Below, one piece after another: positions 20,369-31,100 of a stretch of 64,000 bases of DNA; position 1 is the stretch's first letter; each line of letters begins with the position of its first letter. A program made the translations under genes and the position numbers. Under the pieces are notes generated by a model. The model saw only the letters and a list, made by a program, of their open reading frames with translations, ran no database searches and was not told where the DNA came from. Origin of the DNA: Epithemia pelagica (Eukaryota > Bacillariophyta > Bacillariophyceae > Surirellales > Surirellaceae); assembly GCA_946965045.2 (NCBI GenBank), contig OX337229.1, positions 5,828,001 through 5,892,000 on the forward strand. The letters are read 5' to 3'.

Positions 20369-22699
20369 TCAAACAATGCGGATTCCTTCATATGAGTGAT
20401 GTTGTTGTTCTTGTTGTTGTTCTTCGTGGCCCCAACACAGTGCAAACGAGGAGGAGGAGGATGACGAAGAGGGATCCGTCGTGTCATTCCACCACGACGT
20501 TCCCGCCAAGGATGTCATATCGTCCAAAGGCGGACGACTGCTACGAGATGAGGGATAGCATGCTTGAAGGAAATCGTGCAATGCATGATTCGAATGGTCC
20601 GGACTTGTTGTGGCTGTGGAAGCAAAGGGTTCGAATTCAATCACCATTTCTTCCGTGTCGTGATCATCATGGGTATGGTCGTCAAACTCTGAATAGCTCG
20701 GAGCACAATGGTCTTCGTCATTCTCCTCTCCTGATTGTTCTTCTTCCTCCTCCTCCTCATCTGGAGAGACTGCACCTTCATGCACTGATGGATGCACAGG
20801 ATCCTCTTGTTCCTCGTTTGGTTCAGCCCCTGTTGGTGGATGGAGTGCCTGCCAAGGGTCCACTTTATTATTGTCTTGGTCCATGTGGTTGTCGTCCTCA
20901 TCTTTGTCGGGAAAGCCCGTTGGTCCCTGTCGTGACTGCCAAGGATGGTCCTCTTGGAGGAGATTGTCGTCCATATCGTCGGCATAGTCCCCAGATGGAC
21001 CATGCAATTCATGCAAATTCACAAGGGGATCGGCCGTCGCTTCGGGCTGTGTCATGGACCGTGTCGCGTGACTGGCAGCACCACCAGCAGCTGGTCTTGA
21101 CAAAAAGGAAGACGACGACGAGGAGGAGGAGCATGACGAGGAAGTCCAGGACGGAGCCACGGACCATGCTCCTGCACTCTTGTTATGATGCCTGGTGTGC
21201 GACTTGTGGTGACGGCTCGTACTGTCCCACACGGACCGGACCGAACTGCCATCTTGGACAAACAAGGAAGACTTCTCCTTGCCTCGCGACTTCCAAAACG
21301 ACGACGATGATGTGTTGTTGTTGCTGCTGTTGTTTGTGTGAGACGGGGAGGAGACAAGTGTATTTTGCCGATCCAGCGGTTGCAAGGAATACGACAAGGA
21401 CGACGACGATGACGACGCCAAGGGAGGGGGAAGAATGGCACTGCTACTCTTGTGATTGTGATGCTGTTGTTGCCACGAAACAGCCGTGGTGGTCGATGCC
21501 GTCTTGGGAGCACCACTATTCGTACGGTCCCTGGTATTCTTTGTGGTTGTCGTAGTATTGCCTTGACGACGTTGGCGTCGACGACAAGGGCGACAAGAGA
21601 GAACGGACGACGGCCCTTGTGAAATCACCCGACGGACCATGACCAGCATCAAGAGTGCCGTTCCCAGGATTGCTACCACGACCAACATGGCTCGTGGTCC
21701 CTCGGGACGACGCGACAATCGTGACAGCCACACGTTTTCTTTGTCGTGTGTCGACTCGTCATGACTCTGGTTGGGAAAGGAAAAGGACCAAGTGGAATCA
21801 TTCTCATGGTCGTCGTCCCACAAGGATTCGGTCGGTATCGACGGTGCTGGGGTGGTTGCACGGCCCGTTGGGGCCATGGTTGTTGGCAAAGTCGTTGGGG
21901 GTGTCGTTGGTAAAAGGGCGGTATGACTAGTAGAGGGAACCAGCGTTGCAGTAGGACTGTCCAACGGACTGGTAGGAGCAATGAGGGCAGTGCTCGTAGT
22001 AATGGTGGTGGGAGACAAAGTGGGTGTTGGTGTTATTGGGACTGGCACGATGGTACTGGTGGTCGGGGCAAGTGTGGGAGTTGGAGCCGATGACGACGAG
22101 GAGTTTTCCCAAAAGGAACTCCATGGCTCGTCCATCATGTCTGCACCTGGCGCTGTGGAGGGTGCGGTGGCATCCGGATCCTCCAAATCGTCGTCCACTG
22201 GTTCTGGCAAGTCTTTTTCGTTGTTGTTGGTGTTGGAGGTGGCCGATGGTGTTGATGGTGGACGGAGACAATACCAATCGGCTTCAGGAGCACCATTCCA
22301 ATCGGGAGTTAACCAGAGAGCATATTCCGACCCGGAACCGGCATAATAAAAGGGATTGCAGCGATTGGGACAAGTCGATCCCACTCCAGCCGTCCGATCC
22401 GACGAATAGGTTCCCGACGGACAGGGATATCGTTCATCATCTCCATCCGGACTGTAATACCCTTTTCCCACCATGATACAAAACGACGACTCATGAGGAG
22501 GATGCGTGGACGAAGAAGAAGAAGTAGGAGAATCGGGACGATACCATCCCGCCGAACAAGCGCCGCTTGCGGCAGATGTGCTGCTGCTGCTTTCCAGAGA
22601 CCGTGTGACGCTTGTGATACTACTTGTCGTTGTTGTTGGTGGTGTGGTTTTGGTCGCAAGGGTAGTGCCTCGCAATCGAATGGAGGAGGAGAGAATCAT
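20369..22699 (-). CDS. Cys-rich single-pass membrane protein (paralogue B)
   Basis: A 776-residue single-exon ORF from an ATG. A Cys-rich module (about residues 45-150) contains KGYYSPDGDDERYPCPSGTY and then CNPFYYAGSGSEYALWLTPD, reminiscent of EGF/TNFR-like Cys modules of protist surface proteins. A long Pro/Thr/Ser stretch follows, then one membrane segment (about 335-357, AMLVVVAILGTALLMLVMV), and a 400-residue cytoplasmic tail rich in Ser, Asp, Glu and His. The same order and the same YYSP...RYPCP and ALWLTP motifs occur in the protein at 37179-38573, which has an extra CTTCPAGT...CTPCPRGSF block. No N-terminal signal peptide is visible, so a small upstream exon may be missing. Function unknown; a surface adhesion or receptor role is a guess. 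Confidence 0.75.
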   Translation of the reverse strand: MILSSSIRLRGTTLATKTTPPTTTTSSITSVTRSLESSSSTSAASGACSAGWYRPDSPTSSSSSTHPPHESSFCIMVGKGYYSPDGDDERYPCPSGTYSSDRTAGVGSTCPNRCNPFYYAGSGSEYALWLTPDWNGAPEADWYCLRPPSTPSATSNTNNNEKDLPEPVDDDLEDPDATAPSTAPGADMMDEPWSSFWENSSSSSAPTPTLAPTTSTIVPVPITPTPTLSPTTITTSTALIAPTSPLDSPTATLVPSTSHTALLPTTPPTTLPTTMAPTGRATTPAPSIPTESLWDDDHENDSTWSFSFPNQSHDESTHDKENVWLSRLSRRPEGPRAMLVVVAILGTALLMLVMVRRVISQGPSSVLSCRPCRRRQRRQGNTTTTTKNTRDRTNSGAPKTASTTTAVSWQQQHHNHKSSSAILPPPLASSSSSSLSYSLQPLDRQNTLVSSPSHTNNSSNNNTSSSSFWKSRGKEKSSLFVQDGSSVRSVWDSTSRHHKSHTRHHNKSAGAWSVAPSWTSSSCSSSSSSSSFLSRPAAGGAASHATRSMTQPEATADPLVNLHELHGPSGDYADDMDDNLLQEDHPWQSRQGPTGFPDKDEDDNHMDQDNNKVDPWQALHPPTGAEPNEEQEDPVHPSVHEGAVSPDEEEEEEEQSGEENDEDHCAPSYSEFDDHTHDDHDTEEMVIEFEPFASTATTSPDHSNHALHDFLQACYPSSRSSRPPLDDMTSLAGTSWWNDTTDPSSSSSSSSFALCWGHEEQQQEQQHHSYEGIRIV

Positions 22700-23959
22700 G
22701 GTTGTTTTCTGTTGGAGAGAGAGGTTGCGGTTGTTCCGATCGTCGTGTGGTGTGCGAAAAAGAACAAGGTTTTGGTGGTTGGTGTTGATGAGTATGTATA
22801 GTTGTTCCAGTGTCTGTTTTTATGAGAGCAAGGTTGGACAAACAAGATACCAAAAGAAATTTACCACAAACACAACAAAAAACCAACCTTGGCCAAGAAT
22901 GGTCGGGTTTTGCAACACTGGTTGAGGTTTTTTTGTTGTGGTTGTTGGATTCAGAGCTCATCTTGACAGTAGGACTTGCGAGTTCCTTTCCTTTTGGTCC
23001 CATGGTTTGCCATCCAGAGACCGGTTGTGTGTGTGAATGAGAGATGAGTTGTGTGCAACCATGGAGGTGCGCTGATGGTTGCCACATGATCGACCTCCCT
23101 CTCCCTGCAGCTTTTCCAGACTGGATCTCGCAATCCACAGACACACCGTCTCTCATAGAACACAGCGGATGTGCCTCCAACCCTGCTGCTGTCATTGAAT
23201 CGTCCAGTCTGCTGTTGCTTTCATGGTTATTATCGTTCTGTTCCAAGTCGTTCCGTGATGTCATTGTCATCGATCCGTTGGTGTGTCTGTAAAGCGACCG
23301 AACGCGACCTGAAAGAGAATACCAGTCGTTACTGGGTCGCTCTTAATAGGTTATGATGTACGTGCGTCACCGACCATCGAAAAGGATTCCGAATCGAAAT
23401 GGATTCGAAAAGTGACTGCGACATGTCTTGAGTACAAGAAACTGTATACCCGTTTAAAGGAGACAGTGAATCGTTGTACTTGAGACGGCAATCTTTTCGG
23501 CCTCGTGTCGACCAACCAAACGCCGAGAGGAGCAACAGCAACTGCCAACAGCTGGATCTGAAAAAGACACGGCCATCACAAAACGATCCCCATCAACGAT
23601 CGAGACGATTGGAACAACAGCAAGTCATCAAGAAGAAGTCAATACTACATAGTATAGAACAAGGTCAAAAGGGTACACCCGAAGCATCCATCCGTCGTGT
23701 TTCCAAAACGAGAATCACACGAAATCAAAAGTACAAAAGCCAATTGAGACAAGGAAGAAAGGAACGAAGACGAGCCAAAGATACGCGCCCCCTTTTCCAA
23801 ACGACGCAAAAAAGAAGAAGCAACCGTGCGTGCTTGAGTCATTGCATTTCGACTGGAGCGTCGTTTCGTGTCAACACGCAATCACTATTGCGCAAGAGGA
23901 GTAACTAGGAATCCACAAACGAGAATCTCCAGCATTTCTGAAATTCCGACCAAAAAAGC
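22700..23959. other. Intergenic between divergent genes
   Basis: Holds the 5' flanks of paralogue B and the plastid-targeted protein. A 144-residue Arg/Lys/Gln-rich ORF at 23474-23908 lacks any family signature and is not called. Confidence 0.5.
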
Positions 23960-26900
23960 ATGAGTCGTCTTCTTCCACTGTCACCACTATGGTGGAAGAT
24001 GATGCTTGGTTGCGTAATGTGGTATGGTGCAACATCAGCTTTTGTGTTACCCAACCATTTGCTGCTTCCCTTTCATTCCATTAAACACACCTTGCATTCG
24101 CGAAACCTGAAACAAAATGTGGCCTTCCAACAACAATCTATCTTGGTATTGCACGGTTCCTTGGATCCCAACGATCCAACGTCCTCCGCTGCCGATGCTG
24201 CCTCTTCCTTGGCTTCCTTGTTGTCTTCGGCGGCGACGGAAAGTCCCGAAACGGCGGCCGCTGCGGCGGCTGCCGCCGGAGCCGCGGCGGCGGCGACCGG
24301 TGGCATTCCCTCGTTGCCGCTCTTGATTGCCCCCGCCCTGGCCTGGTTGGCTGGTCAAGAAGCCGTCCGACGCAAACAAGCCTTGACGTCCCAAGAAAGT
24401 ATAACCGAACAAGAATTGAATCAAATTCGACAAGACTTGCAAACGACCGAAACCGCCATTGTGGTACGTCTCGAGTAGTGTTTGTCCTGTAGTTTCAGTC
24501 CTATCGTGTTGTGCTTGGTGTTGATCGAGTACCAGAGTGTGTGACCTTTTCTCACATACATATTTCTCGTGTTTTCTTTGTTCCTTGGTGGTGGCACACG
24601 TGTTTTGATACTTGTTCCAATGAAAATACCCTGTTTGTGGACATTGTGTCGTTGCGATTCTCTTTGCACACTTGGTTTTGTGGCGTTGGCTTGGCTTGTG
24701 CCATGTTCGTCGCTGGGGCATGTTTCTTGGATGACTTTTTTTCGCATGTTTCGTTTCGTTGTTCGTCGGATTGAACTGTGGATGGAATTCTCCTGATCCA
24801 CACTCTTTTTCTCGTTTCGCCCTTGCGTACCATCTCTCCACCATTCACACAACCATCCAACGATCCCATTATTCTCCTGTTTTCCGATCGTTCCGCCCTC
24901 TTTTTCTCGTTTCCCCCCTGTGTACCATTCACACAATCATCCTACTATTCCACAATGACCACTACTTGATTATGATTGTCACAGGCATCCTTTGGTGCTG
25001 CCGCCTTTTCTTCCGTTGTTTCGTTATCCGTCTTGTTTGGAGGGTTGAATGGTCCCAGTACCACCACAACGTCCACGACAACAACGACTCCTACCGAAGG
25101 TCTTACCACAGCGCAACAACGACGAGCCGAACGAGTGGCGGCTGCTGCGGCCAAACGACAAGAACGATTGGCCGCCAAACAAACAGCCGCTACGACGACG
25201 ACTACGACAACGTCGGAAGTACCCGTCGAACCGTCTCCGTACGATCGACTCGTGGCCAAATTGCAACAACCTCCCAAACCGGCTCCCGTCACGACCCCAC
25301 CCGTCGAACCGGCCGGAGGAGACTTTTCCAGTACCCTGGAACCCGTGACTACTCCCGAAGCGGCGGTACCAGCACCATCGTCGTCCTTTATGGATACACT
25401 CATGTCCAAGATTGAAACGGCCGCACCACCCGAACAAGCGACCAAGCAAGCCGAAGAAGAAGCAGCCGCGGCGAAAAAGGCTGCCGAAGAGGCCGCTGCG
25501 AAGAAAGCCGCAGAGGAAGCCGCAGCGAAAAAGGCTGCTGAAGAAGCGGCTGCCAAGAAAGCCGCTGAAGAAGCCGCAGCGAAAAAGGCTGCTGAAGAAG
25601 CCGCTGCCAAGAAAGCCGCTGAAGAAGCCGCAGCGAAAAAAGCAGCAGAAGAAGCGGCTGCCAAGAAAGCAGCAGAAGAAGCCGCAGCGAAAAAAGCAGC
25701 AGAGGAAGCTGCTGCCAAGAAAGCTGCAGAAGAAGCTGCTGCCAAAAAAGCTAGAGAGGAAGCTGCTGCCAAAAAAGCCAGAGAAGAAGCAGCTGCCAAA
25801 AAGGCTAGAGAAGAGGCTGCGGCCAAAAAAGCCGCTGAAGAAGCTGCTGCCAAAAAAGCAGCAGAGGAAGCGGCTGCCAAAAAGGCCGCTGAAGAAGCTG
25901 CTGCCAAAAAAGCAGCAGAGGAAGCGGCTGCCAAAAAGGCCGCTGAAGAAGCTGCTGCCAAAAAAGCAGCAGAGGAAGCTGCAGCCAAAAAAGCCGCTGA
26001 AGAAGCTGCTGCCAAAAAAGCCGCTGAAGAGGCTGCTGCCAAAAAAGCCGCTGAAGAGGCCGCAGCGAAAAAAGCCGCTGAAGAGGCCGCAGCGAAAAAA
26101 GCAGCAGAAGAGGTTGCTCCTGTCGAAGCTGCGAAACCGGAGTCTTCCCCGCTCATGGAAGCAATGGAGGATCTTTTTGGCGGCGAGAACGGAGATGGGC
26201 TTGTCATTCCCGCCCTCAAGTCAGCCCCTACGGCATTGGCGTATTTGTTGTCTCAGGAAAATACTCTCGTCACGGCCGCAGCCGGTGTGGCGGCGCTCGG
26301 GTTTTTTGCAGCCCTTGTGGCAGCCGGGGATGATGACGATAAGGATGGCGGGGGAGCGAAGAAGCCCAAACGCACCTTTCCAATGTACAAACAAAAGCCG
26401 GATCCACCCAGCAAGGCTGGATCCTACTTGGACAACTTGTCAGGTGGATCCTCGTCGTCTACTAGTGGAAGCAAGACTTCGCCATCCTCTTATATCGATC
26501 AATTGTCTGGAGGCAAGCCCGCCAAAGTCAAAGAATCGTCTCTCTTTAAGAAAGATGTTTCTCAGATACAAAAGAACAAGAAACCAGCAGCAATGAGCTA
26601 TCTGGATCTCTTGAACACGAGAACTATGGAGCCTCCTCCACCTTCCACAAGTCCCCCTGTGGCCCGTGGTGCGGCTCAGAAGCCACCGCCTGTCGTTCCT
26701 CCTCCGCCCCCTCCCAAATCGCCACCTCCTGCCCCGAAGCTCCAAGTTGTTGAAACCCAATCGCCTCCTGTTGGAAGCAAGGCACCACCATCCACTGGAA
26801 CTCAACCGCCTCCTTCTACAAGTGAAATCAAGACATCGTCGTCCTCCTACGTCGATCTGTTGTCTGGAGGAAAACCTGCCAAAGTCAAGGCTTCATCGCT

Positions 26901-27420
26901 TCCCAGGAAAGATTTTTCTCAGATTCAAAAGAACAAGAATCCGGCAGCAATGAGCTATTTGGATAACCTCAATACTGGAACAATGGGAGCTCCCCCACCT
27001 TCCACAAGTCCCCCAGTGGCCCGTGGAGCAACTCAGACTCCCCCTCCTGTTGTTCCTCCTTCACCTCCCAAATCGCCACCTCCCGCACCGAAATTCGAAA
27101 CCTCACCGCCTCCACCTCAAAAAGTGCAACCACCGGCTCCACCTCCGCAGGCGGTAGCTGCACCTCCTGTTCAGCCACCATCGACTGCGCCTGTGCCAGG
27201 GAATTATATAGACCAAATTTCTAAGCGAGTCTCCTTGTCGGACCGACCACCAAAGACAAAGTCATCGTCCCCAATGTCGAAGCCATTTGGTGGTTCTTAT
27301 CTTGATTCGTTGAACTCGCCTGCTGGCCCGCCAGTCAAGGAACATAGACCGCGAGAAGTTCCTTCTATTGATGAGTTGGACAGGCAACGGAAGGCCATCA
27401 TGAAAGGAGAGAACCAGTAA
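23960..27420 (+). CDS. Plastid-targeted protein with KKAAEEAAA repeats and Y-[LIV]-D motifs
   Basis: Exons 23960-24463 and 24985-27420 (donor GTACGT, acceptor GTCACAG, phase 0) give 979 residues. The N terminus has a hydrophobic signal segment followed by ATSAFVLPNH; the SAF|V junction fits the ASAF-type motif of bipartite plastid presequences in diatoms. Regions in order: Ala-rich segments; about 24 copies of a nine-residue KKAAEEAAA unit (residues 321-543), predicted as one long highly charged helix; a possible membrane helix in LVTAAAGVAALGFFAALVAAG; and a Pro-rich tail with seven short S/N-Y-[LIV]-D-x-[LI] motifs (SYLDNLSGG, SYIDQLSGG, SYVDLLSGG and others). It may be a plastid-membrane tether or scaffold. 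The 521-base intron is among the longest in the window. Confidence 0.85.
25443..26110 (+). repeat. 27-bp tandem repeat coding KKAAEEAAA
   Basis: About 24 units with synonymous drift (GCC/GCT/GCA/GCG, GAA/GAG); a short run near 25740-25810 uses KKAREEAAA instead. The antisense frame is open throughout and codes an Ala/Ser/Phe repeat, which is an artefact. Confidence 0.95.
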
Positions 27421-28191
27421 ACGAAACGCGGAAATTTCATGTGCAACGATGGATGTGAATGAAACATTAAAGTGTGACATGTAAACTTTTTGATGTATGT
27501 TGAAAGCAACAAACGGAGGGACAGATAGACTGTACGAGGCACGATGTGCACCAAGTCATTCCAACTGGATGAAGGAGTGGTTCCGAAAAAAAGAGCAACT
27601 GGACCGAAACAGCAGATGCAGGAAGACATTTTCGTTGTCTGCAAATGGCGAGAAACCAAAGGGACCCAGGACTGAACGCATGAGGCCGCCACTTTTACGA
27701 CATGGCTATAGTTATTTAGAAATACATATCGTCTCTTCCTTTGAAGTCTATCCTGTCATCAGTTTTCGAGTTTTGATCGTTTCTCCAGACCGGCCCTCTC
27801 GCTATCAAGTAGAGAACTTGTTGGCGGTATCGGAATGGACACTTGGTCGCTCCACAATACTCCACATCACTCGCATCCAAGCAGTGCGAAGTCTCGTTCG
27901 CGACTGTGGATACCGCTGAACAGGAGCTTGGTTTGCGACTGCGCGAGACTTTGCCAGCTCCATCTCTTTATGGAAAACATTGTACCTATCGTATGAAAAA
28001 GAAGCCCATCATCCATCATGCGTAACACTTCAATAGAGCAAATTGCACTGTGTAGACCTCCTCTAAGAGTACCGCTGAAACTCAGCTTCGGAATTTTTCA
28101 TTGTTTCGCCAAACCTACCCCTCTCCATAATCGCTAAACAGTAGACGCTCTACGGCTATGGTAGTTCTCAATAAACGCCTTGCTTATCTGG
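27421..28191. other. Intergenic between convergent genes
   Basis: No gene recognised; only short unsupported ORFs in the shared 3' flanks. Confidence 0.5.
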
Positions 28192-31100
28192 TTAGGATGA
28201 CATGGGTTTGATAAAGCCAAATCTCGCGTTGACCTCCACCCAAGGAAATACATGACGGTCCTTGGCACATTCAAACATTCCTTGTTTGGTGTCCTTTTCC
28301 GTCTTGAGGAATGCCACTTCGTCCGAGAGGGGTGACCAGTGGTGAGTTCGTTGAATGGAGGCTCCCCCCACATCGCATCGTTCCATAATGCGGCTGTTGC
28401 GGTTTCGGTGATAGACCGGGTGACCCACGGCGTCGTAGACATGGACTTGAGAGTCGTGTAGTTTCGACCCGCTTTGTTTGGTCAGGAGGTTCGTGATCAT
28501 TTCCAGGCATTCGGGAGTGGTATGAGGCTCAAGCACACCGCGGACGGTGCAAGTTGGCACGTGGGTCAAATGTTGAGCCTCCCGCCAAAAGGCGCGGCAA
28601 CCATCCGGTAGAAATCCTCGAGCACCACCCATGAACTTGTGAAAGTCAGCCGATCCTAAAAAGTCTGTTACGACTGCCAGGACGGTCGAGGCAAGCGCTC
28701 GACTTGCATACCCTTGTTGGTACTTGAAAAATTCCTCACACATGGTCATGAGACGCTCTGCTTTCTTTTCCGTGGCAGGCGCATGCACTGACCCGTTCGC
28801 CGCCGAGAATAAGAGTTGTCGTGACACAAGACCTTGAAGAAGCTTGCGCTGGGCGGGCGAACCAGAATTCATGATCGTTTCTGCCATGAGCGAATTGGGA
28901 CAACCTTGTGAGTAGCCAAGTAGACCGTACGGTTTTCCCATTGCCACGACATGCTCGACTGCTTGCTCAATTTTGTTGGCATTATATTGTAACGATCTTG
29001 CTGTTCCTGTGGCAGCTCGGACCGTAACAACCCCACGATGTCGTTCCAATCGTTCAAATGCGTCCTTGAGTTCCAATCCTCGCTCACCTTCTGTAATGAC
29101 TCCCATGGCACTCACAATTGCAAAGTTGTAGTGTACACCGGGAGGGTTTGGAATCAATAGGCGGACCAAAGGATCGTTGCGCAAACGCACGCGGTCCGAT
29201 TCAGAGTAGATCAAAGCGTCAATAATAGCATCGACAATCACCTGCTCATTTCGAAATTCAGGGGACATGAAAAGACCATCACCGGCAATAGTGCTGGTGT
29301 CCAGAGGTTTCCATTCGTCACTGTCGACACTATCAGAATCGAATGGATCATCCAGAGTTGCTACATCGATGGTATCCACCAGATCATTTTTCTGGTCAAT
29401 TTCTTCAGTGACAGGGGCACCTTCACCCTGTGAACCATTTCTCAGAGCTTGCATCCACAGCCGCACATTGTCAACGTTGTCGATTACGTTATCAAACACG
29501 GACTTGATCATGAGAGCGTCAAAGTTTCTTTGATAATACTCTCGAAACCATGGTAGCTGGAAAGCATATTTGTCCAACTCCAAAAGCTCAGCACAAGACG
29601 CAAACGACTTTCGATACGCATCCAGAGCTTGGCGATACTCATTGGTCGCCTTCATTTCATTTGGATCTCGGATCAGAGATTGCATGATGGCACGTCCGTA
29701 TTCATCAGCCTTTGCTATCCCTGTTTTGGCATCTTTCAATGTACTGGAATATCGAAGAGGATGATCATCGGTTGAAAAATTCGGCCCCATGGAAGGTTCG
29801 CCTAGTGGCCCAGGAATTGGCGCAGTCTCTTTATGGTGGCGAACGGATTGCAAATGGCAATTCAATGCCAGATACGTCTCTGCGTCATCAAGCACATTTT
29901 TGGCAACGGCATGAATTGCCTCATAGTAGCTTTGTCTTGCCCACCTTCCACCTGCCATGTAGTCGTCTCTTCGAGGAACCTTGAGACCAGGGAGCAACGA
30001 TTCCAATAGAGTATGCATGTCAATTTTGCTGCTGTCCGTGAAAGCCGTCTGATCGAGTTCCAGCAATGAAAGTAAGGCGGAGGTGAGACTCCAGGGCGAC
30101 GCTTCCCCACTGGGAGTACCAATTTCCGCGAGAACCGCCACTGCGAAAGACTTTGGCTGACTACAAATCAGATCTAAGAGCATCCGCTGATTCAATTGTA
30201 CAACCGTTGATGACTTCATCACCGAAGTGAGTCCTGATTGTAGCAATATGGCTACATCTCGAGGACCGAGTAGGGAGTCACCCAAAACATAGGACTCTGT
30301 TGGACGAGAGACCACTGCAGCCGGTGCTTCGTACTCAAGAACAATCTCGTCTCGCAAATCCTGGGAACGGAGCAGTGGAGCCGCTCGATGTGCCGGTCCC
30401 AGCGTAAAGTCCTCATGGATGATTTCTCCTCTACGATCACGGGAACCTCGAACCCTTCGTTTTCGTAAACGAAAGGAACGATCTTTTCGAGATGTTGCCC
30501 CAGATACCGAATCAGATGTGGTTGTTTTCCGCGTCTGAGACACTCTCAAACTTTGCTTTGTAGCTTCTCCAAGAAACACTGAAACAAGAAAGCTTTGCGG
30601 TAAAAACGAAAATCCACCATAGCTTTCCGCAATCTCCAAGACCTTTCTCTTGATCGAAAACACATATCTGAGCCTTCGCAAATCCGCTTGTTGCCAATCG
30701 GACGGCGACCGTGCATCCAATAAGAATTCAATCTGACGAAATGAGAGATAAGGCGCTAATCTCCCAACCAGATTAGAGAAACTAGGGTCAAGGGGAAATT
30801 GAGGGTTTTGCAGAATGGTTCGATAAAGCTGCCCTGCGCTTGGTATATCGCGTAACTTTTTTGCATAGTGTTCCACTTCCACCAATGGAGTAACATCTTG
30901 TCCCTCAAAGTTTGGAGGAACCGACATGGGCTGAACTATAAGCGCCACCCAACGAAGCGCACGGTCCAATAGAGGCGCCCAGTCCTGAAAAAGCAAGAAA
31001 AGGTGAGAAAGCATCCCGGAAACACGAAAGTGTGCAATGAACTTACATCGAAGTTTGTCAGATACCGTCTCAGAATATCTTTCACTGCGACAACATCAAG

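Noticed and set aside
22620-23270. 216-residue minus-strand ORF upstream of paralogue B
   Set aside because: It overlaps the N-terminal end of B in another frame, contains no domain, and looks like the 5' flank.
23474-23908. 144-residue Arg/Lys/Gln-rich ORF
   Set aside because: No domain, no recognisable targeting or repeat structure, and composition like the surrounding 5' flank.
24945-26219. 424-residue antisense ORF made of AAASSAAFLA repeats
   Set aside because: It is the complement of the KKAAEEAAA codon repeat; its regularity comes entirely from the sense gene.
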